A stretch of DNA of 63,530 nucleotides from a virus. The position numbers were made by a program, and so were the translations under genes. Under the pieces are notes generated by a model. That model saw only the letters and a program-made list of their open reading frames with translations, had not been told where the DNA came from and did not search any database. The DNA is taken from the IMG/VR virus record IMGVR_UViG_3300009705_000016, positions 1 through 63,530 of that record. One strand, written 5' to 3'. This document shows positions 19,316 to 27,768 of the stretch, piece after piece (within the stretch, counting starts at the first letter, position 1; each line of letters starts with the position of its first letter).

Positions 19316-22300
19316 CTATAGGTAAATGTCATCATCATGTTTTAATGGGATATACTTCTTAGCGAACAAATCGTAGGAAGTAGACCCCGGAACTAATCCA
19401 AAATAAAAATGATACCCAGTCCCTAACGCTATTTCTCTTTCCATCTGGTCAGAAGATATTGGCGTGGTAGGAACCCCCCACGCTATCCTATTTTGGAAAT
19501 CTCCCTGTGCAATATCCCCCACATCGGTCATAAAATCACCAAATTCATATCTATCATCAGAACCGTAACCCCCACCAAATTGGTTAGTGGCTCCTTTATC
19601 CCACTTATAAAATGGCACTACTTGTGAGGTTTGGTCAAGGTATATATTTAAACAATCTCTTATGTCTTGTCCAGATTGGTTTGATGTGGTACCTGATGCT
19701 AGACCAACTGTTAGTTGTATTGAGTCAAAATTACCAACGTGTGGACACCCCACTGACCTATCTTCCCAATATTGTTGTCCCTCCGGTATCCAACCATTTA
19801 CCCAGTCTGGACTTCCATACGCACTATAACCGGGTGGGGAATTAAAAGTATCCATGGTCCAATAGGTACCACCACCTGGGTATGGTGTTGTTTCACCTGG
19901 TGGACTATAATCCCAACCTAAATTATAAGCAGTCCACCACATAGTCCCTGGTGATATACCTATATTTGCCCCTCCAGTTGTAACATCAGCACCAAATAGC
20001 ATCATACTCATATCATCAGGACTCTCATATTCTACACTACCAACCTCATTAAATTGTGAAAGTATGGAAGCCATTCCTCCATTCAACTCTCTTCTTTTTC
20101 CATCACCAGCAAACCAACCACCACTTTCATATCTCTGAAATGGTGTTCTTAAATTAATCATCTCAGCTATCCCGTCATTTGCATTTACTATTTCGTTTAT
20201 AGCGTCAAACATAAAATCTCCTGGGTCCGCAAAACTTGTAGTCCCTAAATCGTTTGCTATAGAACAACCTTCAGATGCTCCACCTGTCTCAACACAAATT
20301 TCTCCTATATTTTCAATTAATGGACCTAAATCCATTATAGTTGTAGGTGCTAATATATTACTCCTATTGGCTCCCGCAGCTGGTGTAACACTAACTAAAT
20401 CTCTAAGCATTGTTAATACACCCACTGGATTTAACAGTTGCCAAGCATTAAATGAATGTGCGTCATAAGCCGCCCCACCCCGAAAAGTACCAGTATTTGT
20501 AACTGGGTCATACTCATATGGTGTACACCTATAATAGAAATTTTGGGATTCTGGGTGGAAAGCTACCAAATCCTCACACATTTTAACTTTAAACCCTGCG
20601 TCTTCATCACTATCCGGTTTTACCTTTGCTTTAAACTGAAACGCGTATAAAAACCCGGTTACCCAATTATTACTCCAGAAATAATTCATAAGACCGTCAC
20701 ACATAGACCTAAAAAGATTTTCTCTCTTTCTCCAATCCGAGATGGCTACGGTTGGTCCTTTATCATCTCCAAACGCACCAACTAAAGCACTAAGTATATT
20801 ATCCCACTTTATGTTATAACACCCATCTTCTAAATGAAATGTCTCACTAGAAGGCCCATTACAATTAACATAATCATCTTCTTCCTCACCTTCATCATCA
20901 CAATTACCATAACAATCCGAAATACACCCACCACCACCTGCCGCTGTATAACAACCACATTTATCACATTCTGGATATTTAGTTACTCTTAAGTGAAGAC
21001 ACCCAAAAATACTACTACAATTAAAAGCAGCGTCAAAATCTACCTTACAACATATTTTGGCATTCAATGGGTCGTCACAACAACATTTACACTGACTAGT
21101 TACACCCCCACTAAAAGCCCAGTACCATGCTTTACATACTGCACAAACAATTGTGTTTATAACACCCGTAATAAACCCCCAAATAACACCAACTATATCA
21201 ACAACTGAGCATATTATAACCATAAGCCAATAAACAGTTATCCATATATACTGCATCATTCTAGTTATAAACTGATTCATTACTATAGCGAAGTTTACAT
21301 TTTTATTTGCTGTATTTATCGGGAACTTTACAGCCTGCCCACCACAATCATCTGATTCTGCAGGTGCTATTTCTTTTACCCCAATAAAAGCATCCTTAGC
21401 TCTAGCTTTCCAGTGATTATGAAATTGTGATACGGCATAAGCTCTTCCGTATCTAAACTCGTAAAACACATCTTTACAAGCGATAAGTTCACCCATATTA
21501 ATAGCAGCTTCTGTATACTTAAAATAATGTATACCAAAATAATACGTAGATGAAAGAACAACATCTCTAGTGAAGGGGAGTGTAACGGTACCCCCAGGAT
21601 TAAGGGGGTTGGGGTCGGGGATTGTAACGTTAAAGTCTTCTTCCCGATAATATTCTTTTATTTGTGGTATTAGGAATGCCCCTCTTCTTCTTTGACGAGC
21701 ACTTCCTGTTGTTTCTAATGGTTTTGCCCTAAACCTGTATTTTCCCTTTGTAGGTACCCCCACAGTTGGGTCTGGTGATAATTCTCTTTCACCGTATTCA
21801 TTTGTTACTACATAGTCTAAATTCATTGGGACATTAACTAGCCAAGCACCATTATCGTCTATAGTAAATCCACCATCAATATCAAATCTTTCTAAGACCG
21901 GTATTTCTTCTTCCACACCTGGAAGGAAATCAAAGTCATCTGGTCTTGCCTCTTTTTTCCAAAAAGGTGTAAATCTTACCGATTCTAATGTCCCAGGAGA
22001 AGCCACTAAGGAGCATAACTCACCCATATGTCTTCTAGGTTTACATTTTTTGTTTACAGAATTTTTTTCTGTATCGGAAGCCATAGAACCCATAAATACA
22101 GCAGTCGGTTTTATTTCTATCGCTCCCGCGTCTCTTAAATCAAAATCAGCTCTAGTGATTGCTGCTCCACAACCTGACTCGTCATCACCCCATAGAGGTC
22201 TTATATCTACAGATTTTGACATCATTACAATTTGTGGTAAGGAATCTAAATTAGAACCTGTTTTGAATGCTGCTCCGTTAAAATCACTTTCAGGAAATCC

Positions 22301-22861
22301 TTGTAATTTAAAATCTTCTGGAACCATAGAGAAACAACCAATGTCTGACAAATCTACATTCATAATCAAAGATTGTTCACCCAAAGGTGCTCCATAAATC
22401 ATAAAGTCACCAGAATCATTTGTTTTAGCGGTATATTTATAATACTTGTCATAAACATATTTAACGTCAGAAACTAAAAGAACGTCATCCACATTTGGGA
22501 AACTACCTGTTGGTAGGTGTCCCGTATAACTAGGGTCTGTTGGTAGTAGGTTGTACCTATATCCCTGTTCATTTCTAGAGTTTTGTGATTTATAAGGATA
22601 GATTTGTGTTACTGCTTCGTTTTCTTCGTCTTTTGAGTCTAACGGAATGAATATTGAAATTTTAGCATTGGGTAGTCCGAACCCCCCATTTATTATAACT
22701 CTACCACAAATAACACCAAATTCAGAACAGTCTTTTGGGTACACATCTGTTTGGTGTAAGTTTAAACTTAGAATTTCTAATAAGTCGAAATCCTGGGTTA
22801 AATCAAAAGTTACTTCTTTATCTACGCCTATTTCAGTTCGTATTCTTAATTTTTTTAACAT
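19316..22861 (-). CDS. Large tail protein with carboxypeptidase-regulatory-like domain, hydrophobic segments and Cys cluster, 1181 aa
   Basis: First gene of the nine-gene distal tail block; a TATTTAT motif lies 17 bases before its ATG. Residues about 50-170 look like a CarboxypepD_reg-type beta-sandwich (CGRVIINGGFGLPNAKISIF, then TAKTNDSGDFMIYGAPLGEQ), a fold common at the N-termini of Bacteroidota surface receptors. Residues about 525-582 hold two or three strongly hydrophobic helices (YIWITVYWLMVIICSVVDIV, then GVIWGFITGVINTIVCAVC). They are followed at about 588-660 by a dense Cys cluster (CKCCCDD, KICCKVD, CDKCGCY, CISDCYGNC) and an acidic run. Membrane-like helices are unusual in a baseplate-associated protein. 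A host-envelope contact or channel role is conceivable but unproven. Confidence 0.75.
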   Translation of the reverse strand: MLKKLRIRTEIGVDKEVTFDLTQDFDLLEILSLNLHQTDVYPKDCSEFGVICGRVIINGGFGLPNAKISIFIPLDSKDEENEAVTQIYPYKSQNSRNEQGYRYNLLPTDPSYTGHLPTGSFPNVDDVLLVSDVKYVYDKYYKYTAKTNDSGDFMIYGAPLGEQSLIMNVDLSDIGCFSMVPEDFKLQGFPESDFNGAAFKTGSNLDSLPQIVMMSKSVDIRPLWGDDESGCGAAITRADFDLRDAGAIEIKPTAVFMGSMASDTEKNSVNKKCKPRRHMGELCSLVASPGTLESVRFTPFWKKEARPDDFDFLPGVEEEIPVLERFDIDGGFTIDDNGAWLVNVPMNLDYVVTNEYGERELSPDPTVGVPTKGKYRFRAKPLETTGSARQRRRGAFLIPQIKEYYREEDFNVTIPDPNPLNPGGTVTLPFTRDVVLSSTYYFGIHYFKYTEAAINMGELIACKDVFYEFRYGRAYAVSQFHNHWKARAKDAFIGVKEIAPAESDDCGGQAVKFPINTANKNVNFAIVMNQFITRMMQYIWITVYWLMVIICSVVDIVGVIWGFITGVINTIVCAVCKAWYWAFSGGVTSQCKCCCDDPLNAKICCKVDFDAAFNCSSIFGCLHLRVTKYPECDKCGCYTAAGGGGCISDCYGNCDDEGEEEDDYVNCNGPSSETFHLEDGCYNIKWDNILSALVGAFGDDKGPTVAISDWRKRENLFRSMCDGLMNYFWSNNWVTGFLYAFQFKAKVKPDSDEDAGFKVKMCEDLVAFHPESQNFYYRCTPYEYDPVTNTGTFRGGAAYDAHSFNAWQLLNPVGVLTMLRDLVSVTPAAGANRSNILAPTTIMDLGPLIENIGEICVETGGASEGCSIANDLGTTSFADPGDFMFDAINEIVNANDGIAEMINLRTPFQRYESGGWFAGDGKRRELNGGMASILSQFNEVGSVEYESPDDMSMMLFGADVTTGGANIGISPGTMWWTAYNLGWDYSPPGETTPYPGGGTYWTMDTFNSPPGYSAYGSPDWVNGWIPEGQQYWEDRSVGCPHVGNFDSIQLTVGLASGTTSNQSGQDIRDCLNIYLDQTSQVVPFYKWDKGATNQFGGGYGSDDRYEFGDFMTDVGDIAQGDFQNRIAWGVPTTPISSDQMEREIALGTGYHFYFGLVPGSTSYDLFAKKYIPLKHDDDIYL

Positions 22862-22877
22862 CTAGTGTGTTTATATG

Positions 22878-22884
22878 ATAAATA
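22878..22884 (-). promoter_or_regulatory. TATTTAT promoter-like motif before the distal tail operon
   Basis: On the minus strand the sequence is GTATTTATCATATAA, 16-17 bases before the ATG at 22861. It is one of about fifteen identical heptamers placed upstream of inferred transcription units in the same orientation. Confidence 0.5.
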
Positions 22885-22934
22885 CTTCTTATTGTAAAAT
22901 CAAAAATACACTCACAGTTAAATTATGTAAATAA

Positions 22935-24773
22935 TTAGGAGAAGTTTGGTCGGTCGATTTGTTTTACACGAACACGTATATCTACGTCAGCGTATTTAAT
23001 TTGTGGCATTTCATCTGGTAAAAAGAATAGTGTTTGGTCTATGACTTGTATTTGTTTGGTTGTTGGATTAGTTAATTGACTTATTTGTGAATTAGAGTAT
23101 GTGCCACCTACCTCATTATACACTCTAACATCTATAACATTTAACACCCCTGGTTGTTCAGAAATTTTACCATATAGTTGACTTAAACTAATAGTCTGTC
23201 CTAATTCATTAGAATCTATATCAAAAAAGTCTTTTACACTACTTATCACATTACTAACAACTTGTCCTTGATTGACATCGTTAGTTATAACCACATCAAT
23301 ATCCAAACTAATATCTATAACATTAGCAGATGTAACTTCTATATAGTCATTTAACATTCTATAGTTAGATAGGTATTCCGCTACATTATTTTTTAGTGTA
23401 GAACTTACGTTTGATGTTAGGGCACCGTCAGGTGAATAAGATAATAAACTAATTTTTACCTTATTTTCTATTTCTGTAACCCCTACTTTTGCTGCGGCTC
23501 CAAATTGAGCTGGCATAGTTCGTATTCTAGCTACATAATCATTTATTGTTACAGCTCTATTTTGTGCTGCAAAATTAAATGTAACGTAATTTCTAACTTC
23601 TTCAGTGGACATTTGGTCGTCACCACCAATAGCTGCTGTTACATTAGTAACTTGTAGACTATTAGAAACACTACTATTAATTGTAGATACGGGCCCAGAC
23701 ACTACAAAGTCTATAACACCTAAAGAATTTATAGCTCCCGCTCCTAGATTAGAAGATTTACCACCCCCTACCCTGTATTGTATGAAGAGTGTGGTATTAC
23801 CTTGGACCGTAGACCCTAATGAAATGTTATTCATAAATTTATTTAAGTTAACATTAACTCCGTATTTGGAAAACTCGTCCAACAATTTTTGTGACCTATT
23901 ATTACCACTACCAAATGTTAAAAAGAAGAACCCTTCTGGTGTAAATTCAGTAACCATTCTTTTTTCGGTTTGGATGTACCTCCCTACTTTCATTCCTGGG
24001 TCATCAGCTGGGGTGGATGGGTCTATTTCAAAAATTTCTGATTCTGCTAAAGAATCTACCTCATACCACTTATTATCTTTTGCTGTGATAAATTCTAACG
24101 ATGATGGTAATGTTGTATAACCTAAACCTTCTTTTTGTATGATAGAAGTTACACCTAATACATTTCTTTCTGGTAAAAATAACTTAAAAAATGGTTTACT
24201 ATCTATATCTCTAATTTCTTTTTTAAATATTTTTGTAACACCATTTACAACAACCTCTCTTTTAGTAATTGTATAATTTTGTATTATACCATTAGAATTT
24301 AAGTTAGGTATTTTAGTCCTATTAACCGCTCCCTCTACATTATATTGTGATGAAAAATCACAGTCATTTACTAATTCAAATACTTGTCCACCACCTCTTA
24401 TTTGTGCACCTCTCCTTAAAAATCCTAAATATCTTTCATCTTCTTTATCACCTCTTGCTGGTACAACAATAGAGAAATCACATAAAGTTAGTGATGGTCT
24501 ATTACCTGGTATTTTAAGACCATAAGTTCTAGCTATATTGAATATGGAACTTCTTTCTTGAGCATACCCTAGTACGGTTTCTTGTAGTGTCCTATCAATA
24601 TTAAAGTGTAGGTTATCCGCAACTGCAGCGTTTAAATCTAAAAATACTGAATATATAGACGCATCATTAGCATTTTTAATTAAATCTGGGTAATAGGTAT
24701 GGGTTAATCTTAATAATTCATTTCTTAATCCTAAGAAATCTCTTTCAGTGTATGCTATTTTTTTCTCTGCCAT
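22935..24773 (-). CDS. 6: Baseplate wedge protein, T4 gp6 / baseplate J-like
   Basis: At 612 residues it is close to T4 gp6 (about 660). The N-terminus (YTERDFLGLRNELLRLTHTY, then DANDAS-type and DNLHFNIDRTLQE sequence) matches the gp6/baseplate-J pattern in which a short helical N-terminus precedes 'D..A..LS..ID'. The centre contains the wedge-type beta region, and near residue 390 comes DDQMSTEEVRNYVTFNFAAQ, then RAVTINDYVARI, a hallmark of J-family proteins. In T4, gp6 forms the iris that joins wedges around the hub. It is followed, two bases away, by the gp25-like gene upstream in the same unit, the usual pairing of wedge genes. Confident family assignment. Confidence 0.85.
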   Translation of the reverse strand: MAEKKIAYTERDFLGLRNELLRLTHTYYPDLIKNANDASIYSVFLDLNAAVADNLHFNIDRTLQETVLGYAQERSSIFNIARTYGLKIPGNRPSLTLCDFSIVVPARGDKEDERYLGFLRRGAQIRGGGQVFELVNDCDFSSQYNVEGAVNRTKIPNLNSNGIIQNYTITKREVVVNGVTKIFKKEIRDIDSKPFFKLFLPERNVLGVTSIIQKEGLGYTTLPSSLEFITAKDNKWYEVDSLAESEIFEIDPSTPADDPGMKVGRYIQTEKRMVTEFTPEGFFFLTFGSGNNRSQKLLDEFSKYGVNVNLNKFMNNISLGSTVQGNTTLFIQYRVGGGKSSNLGAGAINSLGVIDFVVSGPVSTINSSVSNSLQVTNVTAAIGGDDQMSTEEVRNYVTFNFAAQNRAVTINDYVARIRTMPAQFGAAAKVGVTEIENKVKISLLSYSPDGALTSNVSSTLKNNVAEYLSNYRMLNDYIEVTSANVIDISLDIDVVITNDVNQGQVVSNVISSVKDFFDIDSNELGQTISLSQLYGKISEQPGVLNVIDVRVYNEVGGTYSNSQISQLTNPTTKQIQVIDQTLFFLPDEMPQIKYADVDIRVRVKQIDRPNFS

Positions 24774-24774
24774 A

Positions 24775-25281
24775 TTATAAATTTATAATAACAAAATCTC
24801 TTGTTCCAAAGATATCATCTTTTATGCTATAATCTATAAAAATTTTAGCAGTGTATTCTTCTGTCCCATCTCCAGCTACTCTATAAATTCTATCATCTAG
24901 ATTGGTATCTACTGTACTATTTTTAGAAGCTATAGATGGGTGGTTGGATGTGTTTATATTTTTTTCATTTTCTCTAGCTTCCTCTAGACTCTGTATTTTT
25001 ATTTCATTAACAACAATATTAGGGATGTATTTTTTTATTACGTCTCTTAGTTCGGAGTCTATAGCTTGGAAGGTTGTAGTGTCTAGTTGGTCAAACACAT
25101 ATTCATATAGTCTGGTCCCGAAATCTGGTAAAAAGTATCTTGACCCTTTTCTTGTGAGGACTAAATGTATTAAATCACTTTTAGTTTCCTCAGCTACAGT
25201 TGTAGTTGTTTTTAAAAAAAACCCACTATCACTATCGTTAAAAGGAAATGCTATCCCATATCTTTCTCTAGCTATTGTCAT
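24775..25281 (-). CDS. 25: Baseplate wedge protein, gp25-like
   Basis: The 168-residue protein shows the GPW/gp25 family core: LIHLVLTRKGSRYFLPDFGT, then RLYEYVFDQLDTTT and a helix ending in VIKKYIPNIVVNEI. In T4, gp25 bonds to gp6 and the sheath and initiates sheath assembly. Here it lies two bases from the gp6-like gene. Compared with T4 gp25 (132 residues) there is an insertion of about 30 polar residues (about 110-140: EARENEKNINTSNHPSIASK). A TATTTAT motif 5 bases before the ATG marks this as the start of a two-gene wedge unit. Confidence 0.85.
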   Translation of the reverse strand: MTIARERYGIAFPFNDSDSGFFLKTTTTVAEETKSDLIHLVLTRKGSRYFLPDFGTRLYEYVFDQLDTTTFQAIDSELRDVIKKYIPNIVVNEIKIQSLEEARENEKNINTSNHPSIASKNSTVDTNLDDRIYRVAGDGTEEYTAKIFIDYSIKDDIFGTRDFVIINL

Positions 25282-25286
25282 ATTAA

Positions 25287-25293
25287 ATAAATA
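25287..25293 (-). promoter_or_regulatory. TATTTAT promoter-like motif before the gp25/gp6 wedge genes
   Basis: Minus strand reads AAAGTATTTATTTAATATG, placing the heptamer 5 bases before the start codon at 25281. If it is a -10-type element, the transcript would be almost leaderless. Confidence 0.5.
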
Positions 25294-25305
25294 CTTTGGT
25301 TTGGT

Positions 25306-25515
25306 TTATCTATCAACTTTCTGAAACATGCCTTCTAATACTTGTTCTATAGCACCCATTACAGCATATTGGTCACCTCCCCAACTATCTTTATGTCGTT
25401 CAATTAAACGTTCAACAACATGTCTTAAGTCCTTTTCTAAACTATTCCACTTATCGTCGTCACTTACTTGCCAATAAGATTCTTCTCTTAATATTTTTTT
25501 AATTAGATGTTTCAT
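25306..25515 (-). CDS. Small protein with tag-like N-terminus, 69 aa
   Basis: The N-terminus MKHLIKKILREESYW is a shortened version of the basic amphipathic tag seen on several proteins of this phage, with a potential LxE processing site (LRE). The rest is a predicted helix (LEKDLRHVVERLIERHKDSW) ending at QKVDR. It has its own upstream TATTTAT motif 7 bases before the ATG and ends 24 bases before the gp25-like start. No known family was recognised. It may be a small internal virion protein; this is inferred only from the N-terminus. Confidence 0.6.
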   Translation of the reverse strand: MKHLIKKILREESYWQVSDDDKWNSLEKDLRHVVERLIERHKDSWGGDQYAVMGAIEQVLEGMFQKVDR

Positions 25516-25522
25516 TACTATT

Positions 25523-25529
25523 ATAAATA
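25523..25529 (-). promoter_or_regulatory. TATTTAT promoter-like motif before the 69-aa gene
   Basis: Minus strand reads TTTATATTTATAATAGTAATG; the heptamer ends 7 bases before the ATG at 25515. Same motif and orientation as at other unit starts. Confidence 0.45.
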
Positions 25530-25547
25530 TAAACCCCTTCTAATTCT

Positions 25548-25626
25548 TCCATTCTTTCCAGTAGTCAAAGTCTTTTAGTTTCACTTGTTTCTCCATTCTT
25601 TCCAGTAATCAAAGTCTTTTAGTTTC
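25548..25626 (-). repeat. Direct duplication of a gene 3' end (two 35-base copies, period 44)
   Basis: Copies at 25548-25582 and 25592-25626 differ at one base (25563 g versus a). Copy 25592-25626 encodes the last codons of the 81-aa protein (KLKDFDYWKEW). The second copy lies downstream, mostly past the stop, and would encode the same residues in its own frame; the single difference is synonymous (GAT/GAC). The period is not a multiple of three. Confidence 0.85.
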
Positions 25627-25826
25627 TCTAGTAAGTTTTTGGACACTAGGGACATTTTTTCTGTATAATTAGATAACGTGATATAATCCCTACAATGTTT
25701 CCTATTGTGTTCTATGATTTCCCTCTGTGTGGGTAACTCAGTTATACGTTCACGTTCCATCCCTTCATCCATTATTAAATCTTCCTCAACTAACTTATAC
25801 CTATCATGTTTATTTCTTAGTCTCAT
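25581..25826 (-). CDS. Small unknown protein, 81 aa
   Basis: A highly charged, mostly helical 81-residue protein (MRLRNKHDRYKLVEEDLIMD at the start). It is the last gene of the minus-strand replication/nucleotide unit, 18 bases after the ribonucleotide reductase stop. Its final codons (KLKDFDYWKEWRNK) are part of a 35-base sequence repeated just downstream, so its 3' end has been duplicated. The frame has no competing ORF and good spacing to its neighbour, so I accept it as real. No function can be assigned. Confidence 0.6.
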   Translation of the reverse strand: MRLRNKHDRYKLVEEDLIMDEGMERERITELPTQREIIEHNRKHCRDYITLSNYTEKMSLVSKNLLEKLKDFDYWKEWRNK

Positions 25827-25844
25827 TTTCTTTTACGTTTGTAT

Positions 25845-27752
25845 TTAACTTGCTTCCACTTCTTTAATGTCAACACTCAACGATTTTAAATCTACATCAA
25901 TTTCACAACTACCACCAGAACAAGCTAATTCACCAGATAAATCAGTATTATCGTCTAATTCTATAACTTTAGTCAAATCAATATCTGTTAATGGTTTCAT
26001 CAATGCATCATATCGTTCCCTTGTAATATCCTCAAAAGGAGCTTGAGTGTATGTTCCACCGTCGTAAGGTAAGACAGCTAACCCATTGTAGTGGTCTCTA
26101 TTTTCCCACATCCATTCTCCAGCAGCATCCCATTCATTATCTTTCAAACTTATTGTCGCTGAAACATTGTGACTGTTAGACCCTTTTCTATGTCCGGAAC
26201 GTACCCATTCTGTAGCAACTTTCTTAACCCTTTCTAATAGGTCAAAAGGTGATTCGGTCCTTAATATTGAACCTGAAGGTGCTTTTTGTGGTATACTAAT
26301 CACAGCTGTATCATGAGGTCTAAAATAATCGTCCTCTAGTAATTCTGGGTGGTTAATATTTAGATAAACATAAATTGACTCATTTTTACCAACCCTAACC
26401 CTTCTAACATAATAATCATTATGCCATGCATGAATTCCAGAACTCGTACCTAATGTCAATGATGTTGTACCAGCTGGTTTAACTGTTGTTGTTCTAGCTG
26501 CTTGGTTAATACCTAGTAATTTAGAAACTCTAGTATTTTCTCTTTTAACTAAACTAGCAGCTTTTTTCATATCATAATCAAAAACTTTACCAGAACCAAT
26601 TCCCGTCATTGACACCCCAATTAAAGCATCTTTCTCTGTGGTCTCTTGCCAAACTTCTCTTAAATAATGAAATGATGTATATCCAGCTTGAAGTGTCCCT
26701 ATAAAAGCTGCAACTTTTACTCGTTCATTTAGGTCTTCTTGTGATTCGATATTTGAAACATTAACTTCACATAGGTTGCAAAACTGATATGGTCTTAACG
26801 CAATCTCACAGCATGGGTTAGTTCCCCAATCTTTATCGTTATTTAGGTATATTCCTGGTTCTCCGGCTCCTGATAACTCAACTCTTTTCCATAACCCCAT
26901 AAAAAATTCTTTGGTGATTTTGTGTCTCATTAAACATGCTGAGTTGTTTGCTCTACCTCTCTGTGGGTTTAATTCCCACCAATTACCAGCTTTACACCCA
27001 ATCATGGAGTCATCGTCTGCTGAAAATAAACTAATTAAAGCTGCTCTTCTAATACCACCAGCTAGTACAGCATCAGCTATATAACAGATAATGTCATGAA
27101 CTTCTAGTGTTGTTAATTGGTCTCCATTTTCTTTTTCTATTAATATACCTTCAATCTTAACTAAACATTCTTTCAATGGTTGAGGTCCTGGTGCTTTCCC
27201 TCCTGAGGTCACAAGTCGTGCTCCTTTAGCTCTAATATCTGTGAAATCAAATTCCACTCTAGAACCACCACCATTCATATACGATTTCATTAGAACCTTA
27301 ATTGCGTCCGCCCAACCTTCAATTGAGTCACCAATTAAGAATCTGCGTTTTCTTTTTGGGTATGGTTTACTTATTACTGGTAATTTTTCTACGTGGTGTT
27401 TTTGTACTGAGTACCCAACACCGGTCCCACCTAATAATAAGAACATTGTTTCACTAAACGAATCTATATGGTCTAATGGTAGGTATGCACAATTATAAAT
27501 CCTATTAGGGCTTATCTCAATTGGTTTTCCTCCAAATTGCATTGACCTCATTGATGGTAACACCTTCTTATTATGAACTAGTTTGTATTTTTCTTGTATT
27601 TCACCCTCTAGTTCTGGGTATTTTTTTATATGCATGGCTTTGTTTCGTATAACTAATTCATCCCACGTCTCTCTTCTATTTAGCTCTGGTACGTACTTTG
27701 CGTACTTCATATGGACAGTTATATCCGATAAAATTTTGTTTGAAATTTCCAT
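25845..27752 (-). CDS. nrdJ: Adenosylcobalamin-dependent (class II) ribonucleotide reductase
   Basis: This 635-residue enzyme would reduce ribonucleotides to deoxyribonucleotides in the cytoplasm for phage replication. C88 lies in NRIYNCAYLPLD, the first active-site half-cystine position. A NPCCEIALRPYQFCNLCEVN block near residues 310-330 contains the catalytic Cys/Glu (NPCxE) and the partner Cys. KPAGTTSLTLGTSSGIH is the phosphate-binding stretch. The C-terminal pair C611/C616 (ELACSGGSCEID) has the same spacing as the swinging redox pair of Lactobacillus RTPR. No NrdB-like gene is adjacent. At 635 residues it is shorter than RTPR (739), and I see no ATP-cone at the N-terminus. There is no room for a cobalamin riboswitch: only 16 bases separate it from the helicase gene. 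Confidence 0.85.
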   Translation of the reverse strand: MEISNKILSDITVHMKYAKYVPELNRRETWDELVIRNKAMHIKKYPELEGEIQEKYKLVHNKKVLPSMRSMQFGGKPIEISPNRIYNCAYLPLDHIDSFSETMFLLLGGTGVGYSVQKHHVEKLPVISKPYPKRKRRFLIGDSIEGWADAIKVLMKSYMNGGGSRVEFDFTDIRAKGARLVTSGGKAPGPQPLKECLVKIEGILIEKENGDQLTTLEVHDIICYIADAVLAGGIRRAALISLFSADDDSMIGCKAGNWWELNPQRGRANNSACLMRHKITKEFFMGLWKRVELSGAGEPGIYLNNDKDWGTNPCCEIALRPYQFCNLCEVNVSNIESQEDLNERVKVAAFIGTLQAGYTSFHYLREVWQETTEKDALIGVSMTGIGSGKVFDYDMKKAASLVKRENTRVSKLLGINQAARTTTVKPAGTTSLTLGTSSGIHAWHNDYYVRRVRVGKNESIYVYLNINHPELLEDDYFRPHDTAVISIPQKAPSGSILRTESPFDLLERVKKVATEWVRSGHRKGSNSHNVSATISLKDNEWDAAGEWMWENRDHYNGLAVLPYDGGTYTQAPFEDITRERYDALMKPLTDIDLTKVIELDDNTDLSGELACSGGSCEIDVDLKSLSVDIKEVEAS

Positions 27753-27768
27753 ATTTTTTATTTTTATT

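Noticed and set aside
27753-27768. Cobalamin riboswitch for the class II ribonucleotide reductase
   Set aside because: Only 16 bases separate it from the upstream helicase gene, far too short for a B12 riboswitch.
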